16,734 nucleotides of DNA from Flavobacteriaceae bacterium (lineage in GTDB: Bacteria; Bacteroidota; Bacteroidia; Flavobacteriales; Flavobacteriaceae), in NCBI GenBank assembly GCA_018672145.1, contig JABHGH010000003.1, positions 1-16,734 on the forward strand, read 5' to 3'. The notes below the pieces were generated by a model. That model was not told where the DNA came from. It did not search any database and saw only the letters and a list, made by a program, of their open reading frames with translations. Made by a program: the position numbers and the translations under genes. This document shows positions 1 through 7,580 of this stretch, piece after piece. Each line of letters opens with the position of its first letter. The first letter of the stretch is position 1.

Positions 1-791
1 ATATACTCGTTGACCTTCATCTTTGCAATCAAGGTGTAGTCAAAATCGATATTTTCGGTAATTCCTAGATAGTCGGAGTAAAGAGCTAAGCGGTTTTCTA
101 AAACCAGGTTTTCCATGGGTTCAAAGCTGTGAAATCCTGAAACGGAGGCGCCCAATTCAAACAAGTGATTGTCGCCTTTACGCACCCCGAAATAGGCCTC
201 TCCTTCTCCAAGGTCTTGCGTGAACTTACGACTAACAAAAGTGATTCGCTGAGTAAATGGCGCAATGTTCACCCACAGTTTTGACGATTTTTTCCAGTAG
301 AGCCCCACACCAAATTGCAGATAGGCAGGTGAAAATAAATGGGTGCGAAGTAAACGTGTTTCTTCCCCCTCTTCATTCTTACCAAAGGAGTATCCTCGTG
401 CAAATTGGGATTTAAAATTTAGAATTGTCGAATAACTCCAAGTGTTTGAAAATTCTTTTCCAAGCAAGGAGTTTCCTTCAAGACGGTCATTGATTTTTTT
501 TAAAAAGGTATCTCCTTCAATATAGCTCAATCCATATTTGCCTACACATTTGGTATCCCATGACCATCCATTTTCGTAATAGCTGATATCATAGTTGATG
601 TTGAGTCCCAGCGACACGCTGTTGACCCCTCCTGACGCCCATTTGCTAAAAGAGGCTTGGTTGACAAGCAAATTGAAATGACCAGAAAACTTCCAGGTTT
701 CGGGAGTTATTGAAACACTGTCTTGGGCTCTAGCTTGTTGAACACCCAAAAAAGAGAAAAGCAGAAAAAGAATGGGGAAAATCTTGTTCAT
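1..791 (-). CDS. DUF3078-family outer-membrane protein, C-terminus cut by window edge
   Basis: The frame opens with ATG at 791 and stays open for 263 codons to the window edge, so the C-terminus is missing. Residues 1-23 form a signal peptide: a Lys near the N-terminus, a hydrophobic run, then ARAQ before the likely cleavage site. Residues 44-57 carry the motif NQASFSKWASGGVN, which with the preceding tryptophan is typical of the Bacteroidota DUF3078 family. The rest alternates aromatic and polar residues (for example LQFGVGLYWKK, LALYSDYLG), as expected of transmembrane beta strands. I infer an outer-membrane barrel; the function of the family is not known to me. It lies 36 nt after the DUF2480 gene, with no convincing promoter in the gap, so it may be the last visible gene of the suf transcript. 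No sulfur or cluster-related motif ties it to that pathway. Confidence 0.75.
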   Translation of the reverse strand, partial: MNKIFPILFLLFSFLGVQQARAQDSVSITPETWKFSGHFNLLVNQASFSKWASGGVNSVSLGLNINYDISYYENGWSWDTKCVGKYGLSYIEGDTFLKKINDRLEGNSLLGKEFSNTWSYSTILNFKSQFARGYSFGKNEEGEETRLLRTHLFSPAYLQFGVGLYWKKSSKLWVNIAPFTQRITFVSRKFTQDLGEGEAYFGVRKGDNHLFELGASVSGFHSFEPMENLVLENRLALYSDYLGITENIDFDYTLIAKMKVNEY

Positions 792-827
792 TGAATCGAA
801 TAAATAAAGGGGTAAAACTACAAAAAG

Positions 828-1325
828 CTACCGTTTAAACAAAGGTACAGATGAACAAGCCTCGCCATACGAAATACGGTTGGCGTATGGTTGTAGCTCC
901 TTCATCAAACGGACATAGACCCAGTTGGGTACTGCCCCGTCACTACACCCTTTCACAATGACATTTTTGCCGGTAAATTTCTTAAAATCGAGTTGTTGAA
1001 TCGCGTCATTATAGGCCAATGAAAACGCATCTTCAAGATTTCCCAAACAAACTCCTTTAACAACCGACTGGAGTTTTGCTGTCATCAGCATGGGTGTCCA
1101 CTGTGGCACAATGGTGTCTTCATCCATATGAATGGCAACATACTGATTTTTATATGTTGACCAATCATGTGTTTTGAGTGCCTCCCGAAAAGGTTTTTCT
1201 CGAAGGATAGGTTCTTTGCCCATAAAGTCTGCTAGTGCAAGGACCGTGACAGAAACATCCTTTATGAGTGTGGCGGGGTCTAAATTGATGAGCCCGCTAG
1301 TAGCGACACGGTTTACGATAGTCAT
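828..1325 (-). CDS. DUF2480 family protein, SUF-operon associated
   Basis: This is a 165-residue soluble protein that I recognise as the DUF2480 family of Bacteroidota; its biochemical role is not established. The start chosen is the ATG at 1325, one base after the stop of the DUF59 gene. An in-frame GTG at 1361 would add 12 residues and overlap that gene, and is less likely. There is no signal peptide or membrane segment. Three cysteines stand out: Cys93 (GVCLG), Cys127 in KGCSDGAVPNW and Cys157 in YGEACSSVP. The last two sit in glycine-rich, conserved-looking contexts and could be ligands or thiol nucleophiles. Because it follows sufE and a SufT-like gene with almost no spacing, I infer an accessory role in cluster assembly or repair. 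That is an inference from context only. Confidence 0.8.
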   Translation of the reverse strand: MTIVNRVATSGLINLDPATLIKDVSVTVLALADFMGKEPILREKPFREALKTHDWSTYKNQYVAIHMDEDTIVPQWTPMLMTAKLQSVVKGVCLGNLEDAFSLAYNDAIQQLDFKKFTGKNVIVKGCSDGAVPNWVYVRLMKELQPYANRISYGEACSSVPLFKR

Positions 1326-1326
1326 T

Positions 1327-1638
1327 TTATAAGAATCCGAGTTCGAGTTTGGCTTCTTCACTCATCAAATCACGTGTCCATGGTGGATCAAAAGTGAGCT
1401 CTACTTCGGCTTCTCTTACTTCTTCCAACGAAGCAACTTTGTCTTTGACTTCTTGCGGAAGAGAATCTGCCACCGGACAGTTTGGTGTGGTGAGTGTCAT
1501 CAGTACCTTGACGTCTTGGTCTTCGTTGACAAACACATCATAAATGAGTCCGAGTTCGTAAATATCCACTGGAATTTCAGGATCATAAATGGTTTTGAGG
1601 GCCTTTACAATTTTGTCACCGAGTTGTTGATCTTCCAT
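1327..1638 (-). CDS. sufT: DUF59/MIP18 family Fe-S assembly factor (SufT-like)
   Basis: This 103-residue protein consists of a single DUF59 (MIP18) domain. It shows the family signatures YDPEIPVDIYELGLIYDV at residues 18-35 and TLTTPNCPVAD at 49-58, the latter holding the conserved Cys54, followed by the C-terminal DPPWTRDLMSEEAK. Members of this family (SufT, PaaD, human CIAO2) help mature iron-sulfur proteins rather than build the cluster from scratch. Its ATG overlaps the sufE stop by one base (TAATG), which suggests translational coupling. The downstream DUF2480 ATG follows its stop after a single base. The domain call is secure; the exact targets are unknown, and PaaD-like proteins of other pathways share the fold, so the symbol rests on the operon context. 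Confidence 0.88.
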   Translation of the reverse strand: MEDQQLGDKIVKALKTIYDPEIPVDIYELGLIYDVFVNEDQDVKVLMTLTTPNCPVADSLPQEVKDKVASLEEVREAEVELTFDPPWTRDLMSEEAKLELGFL

Positions 1639-2060
1639 TAGTTCAATTGAGTTTGATACGCCAAGGCGTATAATTTAAGTTGTTTGATCATCGACACCAA
1701 GCCATTGGCTCGTGTGGGCGACAAGTGTTCTTTCAGCCCGATTTGATCAATAAAATTGGTATTGGCTTCCAAAATTTCTTTTGGGCTGTGGTTGGAAAAT
1801 GCACGGATCAGAATAGCAATAATGCCTTTGGTAATGATGGCGTCGCTATCGGCGGTAAAGATCACTTTTTCGTCAACCATGTCGGCGTGTACCCATACTT
1901 TGCTTTGACAACCTTTGATGATGTTTTGGTCGGTTTTGTATTGTGTGTCGATCAGCGGCAAGGACTTGCCTAGCTCAATCATATACTCATAGCGTTGCAT
2001 CCAATCGTCAAAAAGAGAAAACTCTTCTATGATTTCGTTTTGTACTTGTTCTACAGTCAT
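1638..2060 (-). CDS. sufE: Cysteine desulfuration protein SufE
   Basis: This 140-residue protein accepts the persulfide sulfur from SufS and passes it to the SufBCD scaffold. The key motif is IIKGCQSKVWV, with the acceptor cysteine at residue 51 counted from the ATG at 2060, which is also the position in E. coli SufE. A TTG at 2069 would add three residues; the ATG fits the family better. The N-terminal LFDDWMQRYEYMIELG and the later SPTRANGLVSMIKQLK segments are also typical of SufE. It lies 18 nt downstream of sufS, its functional partner, and its stop overlaps the start of the DUF59 gene by one base. Using SufE rather than a zinc-bound SufU as sulfur acceptor fits Bacteroidota and Proteobacteria rather than Firmicutes. 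Confidence 0.95.
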   Translation of the reverse strand: MTVEQVQNEIIEEFSLFDDWMQRYEYMIELGKSLPLIDTQYKTDQNIIKGCQSKVWVHADMVDEKVIFTADSDAIITKGIIAILIRAFSNHSPKEILEANTNFIDQIGLKEHLSPTRANGLVSMIKQLKLYALAYQTQLN

Positions 2061-2078
2061 GAGCTTCAAAAATACGAA

Positions 2079-3296
2079 TTAGCGTAACATATCCGTCGCC
2101 TTTTGCACACCATTTACAAATTGATCCACTTCTTCGAGGGTGTTGTAAAAGGCAAAGGAAGCACGTACTGTTCCTGGAATTTTGTAGTAATCCATAATGG
2201 GTTGAGCGCAATGATGTCCTGTACGCACGGCGATGCCCATTTTATCGAGTAATGTTCCGATATCGTAGGGATGAATATCATCTATGTTAAAGGAAATCAC
2301 TGCTGTTTTGCGTTCGGTTTCCCCGTAGATACGCAACCCCTCTATCTTTGAGAGCCTATCAGTAGCATTCTTCAGTAGTTCGTCTTCATACGCACCAATG
2401 GCTTCAAATCCCACGGCGTTCATATAGTTCAGAGCGGCCCCAAAAGCAATACCACCACAGATATTGGGTGTGCCCGCTTCAAACTTATGCGGCAAATCGG
2501 CATAGGTTGTTTTTTCAAACGTCACTTCGTCAATCATTTCACCGCCACCTTGGTAGGGAGGAAGCTTTTTGAGCCAATGTTCTTTTCCATACAAGATTCC
2601 GACACCTGTTGGACCACAAAGCTTGTGTGCCGAAACAGTATAGAAATCAACATTCAGTTTCTGGAGATTTGGCTTAATATGCCCACAGGCTTGCGCACCA
2701 TCAACAAGAACAGCTGCACCAATGGCATGTGCTTTTTCGATAATCTCCTCAATGGGGTTGATCGTTCCCAAAGCATTGGAAACGTGGTTTACAAAAACCA
2801 ACTTAGTTTTGTCGTTGAGCAGTTTGTCATAGGCTTTCATGTCAAGCGTACCCGCATCGGTCATTGGAATCACACGGAGGATAGCGCCACTGCGTTCGCA
2901 CATCATTTGCCACGGCACGATATTGGCGTGGTGTTCGAGGGCAGAAACAATGACTTCATCGCCTGTTTTGAGTAGGGAACCAAAACCAAAAGCAACGAGA
3001 TTGATACTATGGGTTGTGCCAGGGGTAAATATAATTTCGTGTGTTTTCTCAATCCCAAAATGATCTTGAACAGTTTTGCGCGCTTCCTCAAATTTGTCGG
3101 TCGCTTCTTGACTAAGCGTGTGTACCCCACGATGAATGTTTGCGTTATAACGCTGATAATAATCGGCGATCACATCAATCACTTGTTTTGGGGTTTGTGA
3201 TGTTGCTGCATTGTCCAAATACACCAATGGTTGCCCATTGACTTTTCGAGATAGTATAGGGAAATCCGCACGAATTTTTGTAAGATCCAAAGTCAT
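2079..3296 (-). CDS. sufS: Cysteine desulfurase SufS (group II)
   Basis: This 405-residue PLP enzyme converts L-cysteine to L-alanine and leaves a persulfide on its active cysteine, the sulfur source for cluster building. Lys225 in SAHKLCGPTG is the Schiff-base lysine. His123 (EHHANIVPW) stacks over PLP, Asp199 (VDGAQ) binds the pyridine nitrogen, Cys363 in RTGHHCAQP is the persulfide cysteine, and Arg378 in RASFAFYNT binds the substrate carboxylate. These positions are nearly identical to E. coli SufS, and the length is the usual one. The short cysteine loop places it in group II (SufS/CsdA) rather than group I (IscS/NifS). It starts three bases after the sufD stop and is followed by sufE, so the desulfurase and its sulfur acceptor are made together. 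Confidence 0.97.
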   Translation of the reverse strand: MTLDLTKIRADFPILSRKVNGQPLVYLDNAATSQTPKQVIDVIADYYQRYNANIHRGVHTLSQEATDKFEEARKTVQDHFGIEKTHEIIFTPGTTHSINLVAFGFGSLLKTGDEVIVSALEHHANIVPWQMMCERSGAILRVIPMTDAGTLDMKAYDKLLNDKTKLVFVNHVSNALGTINPIEEIIEKAHAIGAAVLVDGAQACGHIKPNLQKLNVDFYTVSAHKLCGPTGVGILYGKEHWLKKLPPYQGGGEMIDEVTFEKTTYADLPHKFEAGTPNICGGIAFGAALNYMNAVGFEAIGAYEDELLKNATDRLSKIEGLRIYGETERKTAVISFNIDDIHPYDIGTLLDKMGIAVRTGHHCAQPIMDYYKIPGTVRASFAFYNTLEEVDQFVNGVQKATDMLR

Positions 3297-3299
3297 TTT

Positions 3300-4616
3300 C
3301 TAGAGATTAAATCCAAGATTCACGCCCAATTTTTTTGCGATCAGCGCGTTGATTCTCATTTTTACGGCAGGGATCGTAACACTCGCCAGGACATTGTTGG
3401 CAAACGCATAAGTCAAAAGGGCACGAGCTTCCTTTTGAGGAATCCCACGTGTTTGGAGATAAAACAAAGCTGTTTCATCCAGCTGACCAATCGTACAGCC
3501 ATGGGTACAGCGGACATCATCTGCAAAAATCTCCAACTGTGGCTTGGTGTTGATTGTGGCTTTGTCGCTCATCAGGATATTGTTGTTTTGCTGAAAAGCG
3601 TTTGTTTTTTGAGCTTCTTGTTCCACAACGATTTTCCCGTTAAAAACGCCGGTTGCTTGCCCATCATAAATCCCTTTATACTCTTGATGGCTTTCAGAAT
3701 TGGGGTGTGCGTGGTGAACCAACGTGTGGTGATCGACCAGTTGTTTTCCTTCTACAAGCGTTATTCCTTTCATCGTGGATTGAATCGCCTCATCCTTATG
3801 GTAAAAATGCAGGTTGTTGCGAACAAATCGGCTGCCAAACGAAAAAGTATGCACTTTGGCATGAGAGTGTTTTTGTTGGACGATGTACGTGCTATCGACT
3901 AGAGAAGCTTCTTCGTGATCGTTTTGGATTTTGTAATAATCTACTTGCGCACCTTTGTGCGTAAAAATTTCGGTAACAACATTGGTAAACACCTCGGTAT
4001 CGCTTAGACTTTGGTGACGTTCGATAATTTGCACTTCTGCCTGTTGATCCGCAACAATCAGGTTGCGGGGTTGTAGCATGAGATTTTGGTTGACCCCCGT
4101 AGAAAAATGAATAATCTGAATTGGCTTTTCAACGACTTTCTTTTTGGGGATATGTATAAAAGCACCTTCCCGTCCAAAGGCAGTATTGAGCGCCGTAAAC
4201 GAATCTTCGGAGTCAGTAGCAGTATCAAAATAGGTCTCAATGACCTTTCGATATTTAGGCTGACTTAGTGCTGCAGACATCAAGCAGACGTCCATACCTT
4301 CATGCGTGGTTTCGGAAAGAAACGCACTGTAAACCCCATCGACAAACACAATTTTGTAGGTGTCTACATCGTGAAGGATATATGGCTGAACGTCGTCGAG
4401 GGTTAGGTTTTTGGTTTTTTTTGGAAATACAGTATAATCAGTCTTGACGAGTTTGTTGAGAGGGGTATATTTCCACTCTTCCATTTTTTTGGTGGGAAAT
4501 CCCTGTTGTTCAAAAGTTTCTATCGCCGAAGATCTAATTTTGGCAATAGCAGACAAATCTTCAGTCGAAGAGGTTTGAGCCATATAGGAAGCGACAAGTT
4601 TTTCTTGTAAATCCAT
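3300..4616 (-). CDS. sufD: Fe-S cluster scaffold subunit SufD
   Basis: SufD pairs with SufB in the SufBC2D complex, where de novo Fe-S clusters form at the B-D interface in the cytosol. The protein has 438 residues from the ATG at 4616, which overlaps the sufC stop as TAATG. An in-frame TTG at 4637 would add seven residues but lies inside sufC and is less likely. The N-terminal part has EEWKYTPLNKLV, a typical SufD segment. The beta-helix core ends in FADDVRCTHGCTIGQLDETALFYLQTRGI (read as consecutive family motifs), where His372 corresponds to the interface histidine implicated in cluster assembly in E. coli SufD. Cys370 and Cys374 flank it. The histidine-rich VDHHTLVHHAHPNSES stretch before it is also common in SufD. 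Confidence 0.95.
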   Translation of the reverse strand: MDLQEKLVASYMAQTSSTEDLSAIAKIRSSAIETFEQQGFPTKKMEEWKYTPLNKLVKTDYTVFPKKTKNLTLDDVQPYILHDVDTYKIVFVDGVYSAFLSETTHEGMDVCLMSAALSQPKYRKVIETYFDTATDSEDSFTALNTAFGREGAFIHIPKKKVVEKPIQIIHFSTGVNQNLMLQPRNLIVADQQAEVQIIERHQSLSDTEVFTNVVTEIFTHKGAQVDYYKIQNDHEEASLVDSTYIVQQKHSHAKVHTFSFGSRFVRNNLHFYHKDEAIQSTMKGITLVEGKQLVDHHTLVHHAHPNSESHQEYKGIYDGQATGVFNGKIVVEQEAQKTNAFQQNNNILMSDKATINTKPQLEIFADDVRCTHGCTIGQLDETALFYLQTRGIPQKEARALLTYAFANNVLASVTIPAVKMRINALIAKKLGVNLGFNL

Positions 4617-5362
4617 TACATCGCTTGTTTGATCCAATCGTATCCTTTTTCTTCAAGCTCAAGTGCGAGTTCTTTACCGCCAGACTTTACAATTTTACCC
4701 TCGTGAAGCACGTGCACAAAATCAGGCACGATATAGTCCAACAGGCGTTGGTAGTGCGTAATCACTATAATGGCGTTGTCTTTACTACGAAGAGTGTTAA
4801 CCCCGTTGGCAACCACACGTAAGGCGTCAATATCGAGTCCAGAGTCGGTTTCGTCCAGAATTGCGAGTTTGGGTTCGAGCATTGCGAGTTGAAAAATCTC
4901 ATTTCGTTTTTTTTCTCCCCCGGAAAAACCTTCGTTCAATGAGCGCGATAGAAATTGGGTATCAATCGAAAGTAATTTCGCTTTTTCTTTGATTTTTTTG
5001 AGCATCACATTGGCTGGCATTTCTTCCAAACCTTGCCCTTTACGAGTCTCGTTTATCGCTGTTTTGATAAAATTTGTCACCGTCACTCCTGGAATTTCAA
5101 CTGGATATTGGAAAGACAAAAACACACCAAGGTGCGCTCGTTCGTCGGCGCTAAGATCACTGATGTCGCTTCCCTGAAAAAGAAGGGTGCCATCCGTCAC
5201 TTCGTAATCCTCATGTCCTGCAATCACAGTCGACAGTGTGCTTTTACCCGATCCGTTTGGACCCATTATTGCATGCACTTCACCCGGTTTGACATCAAGG
5301 TTGATTCCTTTGAGGATGCCCTTTCCTTCTACCTGGGCATGGAGATTATCTATACTTAGCAT
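4616..5362 (-). CDS. sufC: Fe-S assembly ATPase SufC
   Basis: SufC is the ABC-type ATPase of the SufBC2D scaffold; ATP binding drives the conformational change that opens the B-D interface. From the ATG at 5362 the protein has 248 residues. Walker A is GPNGSGKST at 34-42, the Q-loop glutamine is Gln85 (LSFQYPVEIPG, the SufC form), the signature is SGGEKKR at 147-153, Walker B is LAILDETDSGLD at 167-178, and the switch histidine is His203 (ITHYQRLL). There is no transmembrane domain. A TTG at 5383 gives a longer frame but overlaps the lipoprotein gene; the ATG one base after that gene's stop is preferred. Its own stop overlaps the sufD ATG, keeping SufC and SufD synthesis linked. Confidence 0.97.
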   Translation of the reverse strand: MLSIDNLHAQVEGKGILKGINLDVKPGEVHAIMGPNGSGKSTLSTVIAGHEDYEVTDGTLLFQGSDISDLSADERAHLGVFLSFQYPVEIPGVTVTNFIKTAINETRKGQGLEEMPANVMLKKIKEKAKLLSIDTQFLSRSLNEGFSGGEKKRNEIFQLAMLEPKLAILDETDSGLDIDALRVVANGVNTLRSKDNAIIVITHYQRLLDYIVPDFVHVLHEGKIVKSGGKELALELEEKGYDWIKQAM

Positions 5363-5363
5363 A

Positions 5364-5720
5364 TTATTCCGATCGGATTTCAATTAGTTGATTTGTTTGT
5401 AGTTTGGACGGCGATACAGAGTCAATTTCTATGATCTGCACCAGTTGTGGCCAGCCATCATCTGTATTTTCTATGATGATTCCTTTCAAATAGACTTGCA
5501 CCATGTCAAAACTATCTTTTTGTATTGGGGCAACCATTTGGTGGAGCTCGTGAAGTTTGTCATCAATAACAGCACCAAAGATTGCTGATCCAGTATTGAG
5601 AACCGCAGCGTCATTGTAGTATAAAAACTCACCTGACAATATGGATGTTTCGGTTTTTGGCTGTGTGGTACATGCTGCGAAAAGCAGTAAAAAAGTAAAT
5701 GGAAGAATGCGAATTTTCAT
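5364..5720 (-). CDS. Small lipoprotein inserted between sufB and sufC
   Basis: This 118-residue protein begins with a lipoprotein signal: KIR, a hydrophobic run, then LLFAAC with Cys17 as the likely lipidated residue. The residues after it (TTQPKTE) lack the acidic export signal described for surface lipoproteins of Bacteroidota, so a periplasm-facing anchor is likely. The mature part, about 100 residues, has SGEFLYYNDAAVL and later VQVYLKGIII, a pattern that reminds me of the small beta domain with G-x-F-x-Y-x-x-DAA found in NlpE/HslJ-type lipoproteins. That resemblance is tentative, and the cysteine usual after DAA is absent. The gene sits 14 nt after sufB and one base before sufC, so it is surely co-transcribed, yet its product is outside the cytosol where SufBCD works. 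Function unknown. Confidence 0.8.
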   Translation of the reverse strand: MKIRILPFTFLLLFAACTTQPKTETSILSGEFLYYNDAAVLNTGSAIFGAVIDDKLHELHQMVAPIQKDSFDMVQVYLKGIIIENTDDGWPQLVQIIEIDSVSPSKLQTNQLIEIRSE

Positions 5721-5734
5721 TTTTTTAAGTTTAT

Positions 5735-7180
5735 TTATCCAACAGATCCTTCGAGTGAAATCTCAAGAAGTTTTTGCGCTTCCACAGCAAATTCCATTGG
5801 GAGTTTATTAAGGACATCTTTACTAAAGCCATTTACAATCAACGCAATGGCTTTTTCGGTGTCGATGCCACGTTGGTTACAATAAAAGATCTGGTCTTCA
5901 CCGATTTTACTCGTTGTGGCTTCGTGTTCGATTTGCGCCGATTTATTTCCTACTTCTATGTATGGAAACGTATGTGCACCACATTTGTTGCCCATCAAAA
6001 GGGAATCGCATTGGGAAAAGTTGCGAGCTTCATCGGCGCGAGGACTGATTTTGACCAATCCACGGTAACTGTTTTGCGAGGTTCCTGCAGAAATTCCTTT
6101 AGAAATGATGGTGCTTTTTGTGCGCTTGCCCAAGTGTACCATTTTAGTTCCGGTGTCGGCTTGCTGACGATTGTTGGTCACGGCAATTGAATAAAATTCT
6201 CCGATGCTGTCGTCGCCTTTCAAAATACAAGATGGATATTTCCATGTTACTGCAGATCCTGTTTCGACTTGCGTCCATGAGATTTTTGCGCTTCTATGGC
6301 AAATACCACGCTTGGTCACAAAATTGAAAACCCCACCTTTGCCGTCCGCATCGCCAGGATACCAATTTTGAACGGTAGAGTATTTGATTTCTGCATGGTC
6401 GTGTGCAACCAACTCAACGACTGCGGCGTGCAGTTGATTCTCGTCTCGCGCAGGAGCAGTGCAGCCTTCCAAGTAGCTTACATAACTACCCTCGTCTGCA
6501 ATAACTAGTGTGCGTTCAAATTGCCCCGTTCCCGCTTGGTTGATGCGGAAATAGGTGGAGAGTTCCATCGGGCAACGGACCCCTTTAGGAATATAGCAAA
6601 ACGACCCATCTGAAAAAACAGCCGAATTAAGCGCAGCGTAGTAATTGTCTTTTCTAGGCACTACTGTACCAATGTATTTTCGCACTAAGTTGGGGTATTC
6701 TTTGATAGCTTCTGAAATTGAACAAAAAATAATGCCTTTTTCTGCAAGTGTTTCCTTGAAGGTGGTTGCCACCGATACCGAGTCCATCACGATGTCAACC
6801 GCAACACCAGCTAGCTTTTTTTGTTCATCAATTGAAATACCCAATCTTTTGAACGTATCCAAAAGTTCAGGATCAACTTCGTCTAAGCTATTGTATTTCG
6901 GAGCAGTTTTTGGCGCAGAATAATAGGAAATGGCTTGAAAGTCTGGTTTAGGATAATCCACATTGGCCCAATCGGGTTCTTCCATCTCAGTCCATGACTG
7001 ATAGGCCTCCAAGCGCCATTCGGTCATCCAATTTGGCTCATTTTTGCGTTTTGAAATCGCTCGAACGATATCTTCATTCAATCCAATCGGAAAAGTATCC
7101 GACTCAATATCAGTGTAGAACCCATAGGCATACTCCTTGGATTCGAGTTCTTTTTTTAATTCTTCTTCCGTATAGGCCAT
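5735..7180 (-). CDS. sufB: Fe-S cluster scaffold subunit SufB
   Basis: SufB is the main scaffold subunit of SufBC2D; sulfur delivered by SufE enters here and the cluster is assembled at the interface with SufD. The 481-residue length is normal for the family. The C-terminal core is highly typical: QADTGTKMVHLGKRTKS (340-356), ISPRADEARNFSQCDSLLMG (378-397), then NKCGAHTFPYIEVG with Cys400, the counterpart of the cysteine proposed as cluster ligand in E. coli SufB, and IEHEATTSKIGEDQIFYCNQRGI after it. The N-terminal GTVVPRKDNYYAALNSAVFS is also characteristic. The start is the ATG at 7180, 12 nt after the stop of the A-type carrier gene. The next gene is a lipoprotein rather than sufC, which is a less common arrangement. 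Confidence 0.97.
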   Translation of the reverse strand: MAYTEEELKKELESKEYAYGFYTDIESDTFPIGLNEDIVRAISKRKNEPNWMTEWRLEAYQSWTEMEEPDWANVDYPKPDFQAISYYSAPKTAPKYNSLDEVDPELLDTFKRLGISIDEQKKLAGVAVDIVMDSVSVATTFKETLAEKGIIFCSISEAIKEYPNLVRKYIGTVVPRKDNYYAALNSAVFSDGSFCYIPKGVRCPMELSTYFRINQAGTGQFERTLVIADEGSYVSYLEGCTAPARDENQLHAAVVELVAHDHAEIKYSTVQNWYPGDADGKGGVFNFVTKRGICHRSAKISWTQVETGSAVTWKYPSCILKGDDSIGEFYSIAVTNNRQQADTGTKMVHLGKRTKSTIISKGISAGTSQNSYRGLVKISPRADEARNFSQCDSLLMGNKCGAHTFPYIEVGNKSAQIEHEATTSKIGEDQIFYCNQRGIDTEKAIALIVNGFSKDVLNKLPMEFAVEAQKLLEISLEGSVG

Positions 7181-7192
7181 AGCAAAACTGTT

Positions 7193-7522
7193 TTATAGTG
7201 AAAAACTCTCTCCACACCCGCAGGTGCGATTGGCATTGGGATTGTTAAATACAAAGCCTTTGCCGTTAAGACCGCCTGAATATTCAAGGGTAGTTCCGAC
7301 GAGATAAAGAAAACTCTTTTTGTCCACAACAATACGCACATTATTGTCTTCAAATAGTTTATCATCATCTCCTAAAGAATTGTCAAATTCCAACTCATAT
7401 GACAGCCCCGAACATCCTCCACTTTTAACGCCAACACGCACAAAAGAATCACGGATGTCGTATCCATCTGATTGCATCATCTGTGCGACTTGTTCTCGAG
7501 CTTGTGTAGACACTTTTATCAT
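7193..7522 (-). CDS. sufA: A-type Fe-S carrier (SufA/IscA family)
   Basis: This 109-residue HesB/IscA-type protein holds a cluster or iron on three conserved cysteines: Cys37 in KSGGCSGLSYELEF and Cys101 and Cys103 in the C-terminal CGCGESFSL. The GFVFNNPNA segment before the last motif is also diagnostic. A-type carriers receive clusters from the SufBCD scaffold and hand them to client enzymes. It is the first gene of the suf string and begins about 29 nt after a Bacteroidota-type promoter element, so it probably marks the start of the operon. SufA, IscA and ErpA cannot be separated reliably by eye; the name follows the operon context. Confidence 0.92.
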   Translation of the reverse strand: MIKVSTQAREQVAQMMQSDGYDIRDSFVRVGVKSGGCSGLSYELEFDNSLGDDDKLFEDNNVRIVVDKKSFLYLVGTTLEYSGGLNGKGFVFNNPNANRTCGCGESFSL

Positions 7523-7550
7523 TGCGGTTATTCGAGGTGTTTTGTGTGTA

Positions 7551-7580
7551 CAAATATAACACTTTATAAGGATATCGAAA
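7551..7580 (-). promoter_or_regulatory. Predicted promoter of the suf operon
   Basis: Read on the minus strand, TATATTTG at 7558-7551 is an exact match to the Bacteroidota -7 consensus TAnnTTTG. It is preceded, 18 nt upstream, by TTTC at 7580-7577, a one-mismatch -33 box. Transcription would start near 7547, giving a 5' leader of about 25 nt before the sufA ATG at 7522. A second possibility slightly upstream is TTGACA (7592-7587) with TTATAA (7569-7564) at a 17-nt spacing, which resembles the proteobacterial sigma-70 form. The first is preferred on taxonomic grounds. Confidence 0.55.

Noticed and set aside
1326..1361. GTG start for the DUF2480 protein inside the DUF59 gene
   Set aside because: The 12 extra residues are polar and low in complexity, and the ATG at 1325 follows the upstream stop by one base.
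2061..2069. Upstream TTG start for SufE at 2069
   Set aside because: It adds only three residues. The ATG at 2060 gives the family-typical length and puts the acceptor cysteine at position 51, as in E. coli.
2487..2975. 162-codon plus-strand frame antisense to sufS, and similar long antisense frames at 3435-3902, 5774-6190 and 8094-8438
   Set aside because: Each lies wholly opposite a strongly conserved gene, and their products show no domain, signal or promoter.
4617..4637. Upstream TTG start for SufD inside sufC
   Set aside because: It would overlap sufC by 22 nt. The ATG forming TAATG with the sufC stop matches other junctions in this string.
5363..5383. Upstream TTG start for SufC
   Set aside because: It overlaps the lipoprotein gene; the ATG at 5362 begins the normal SufC N-terminus.
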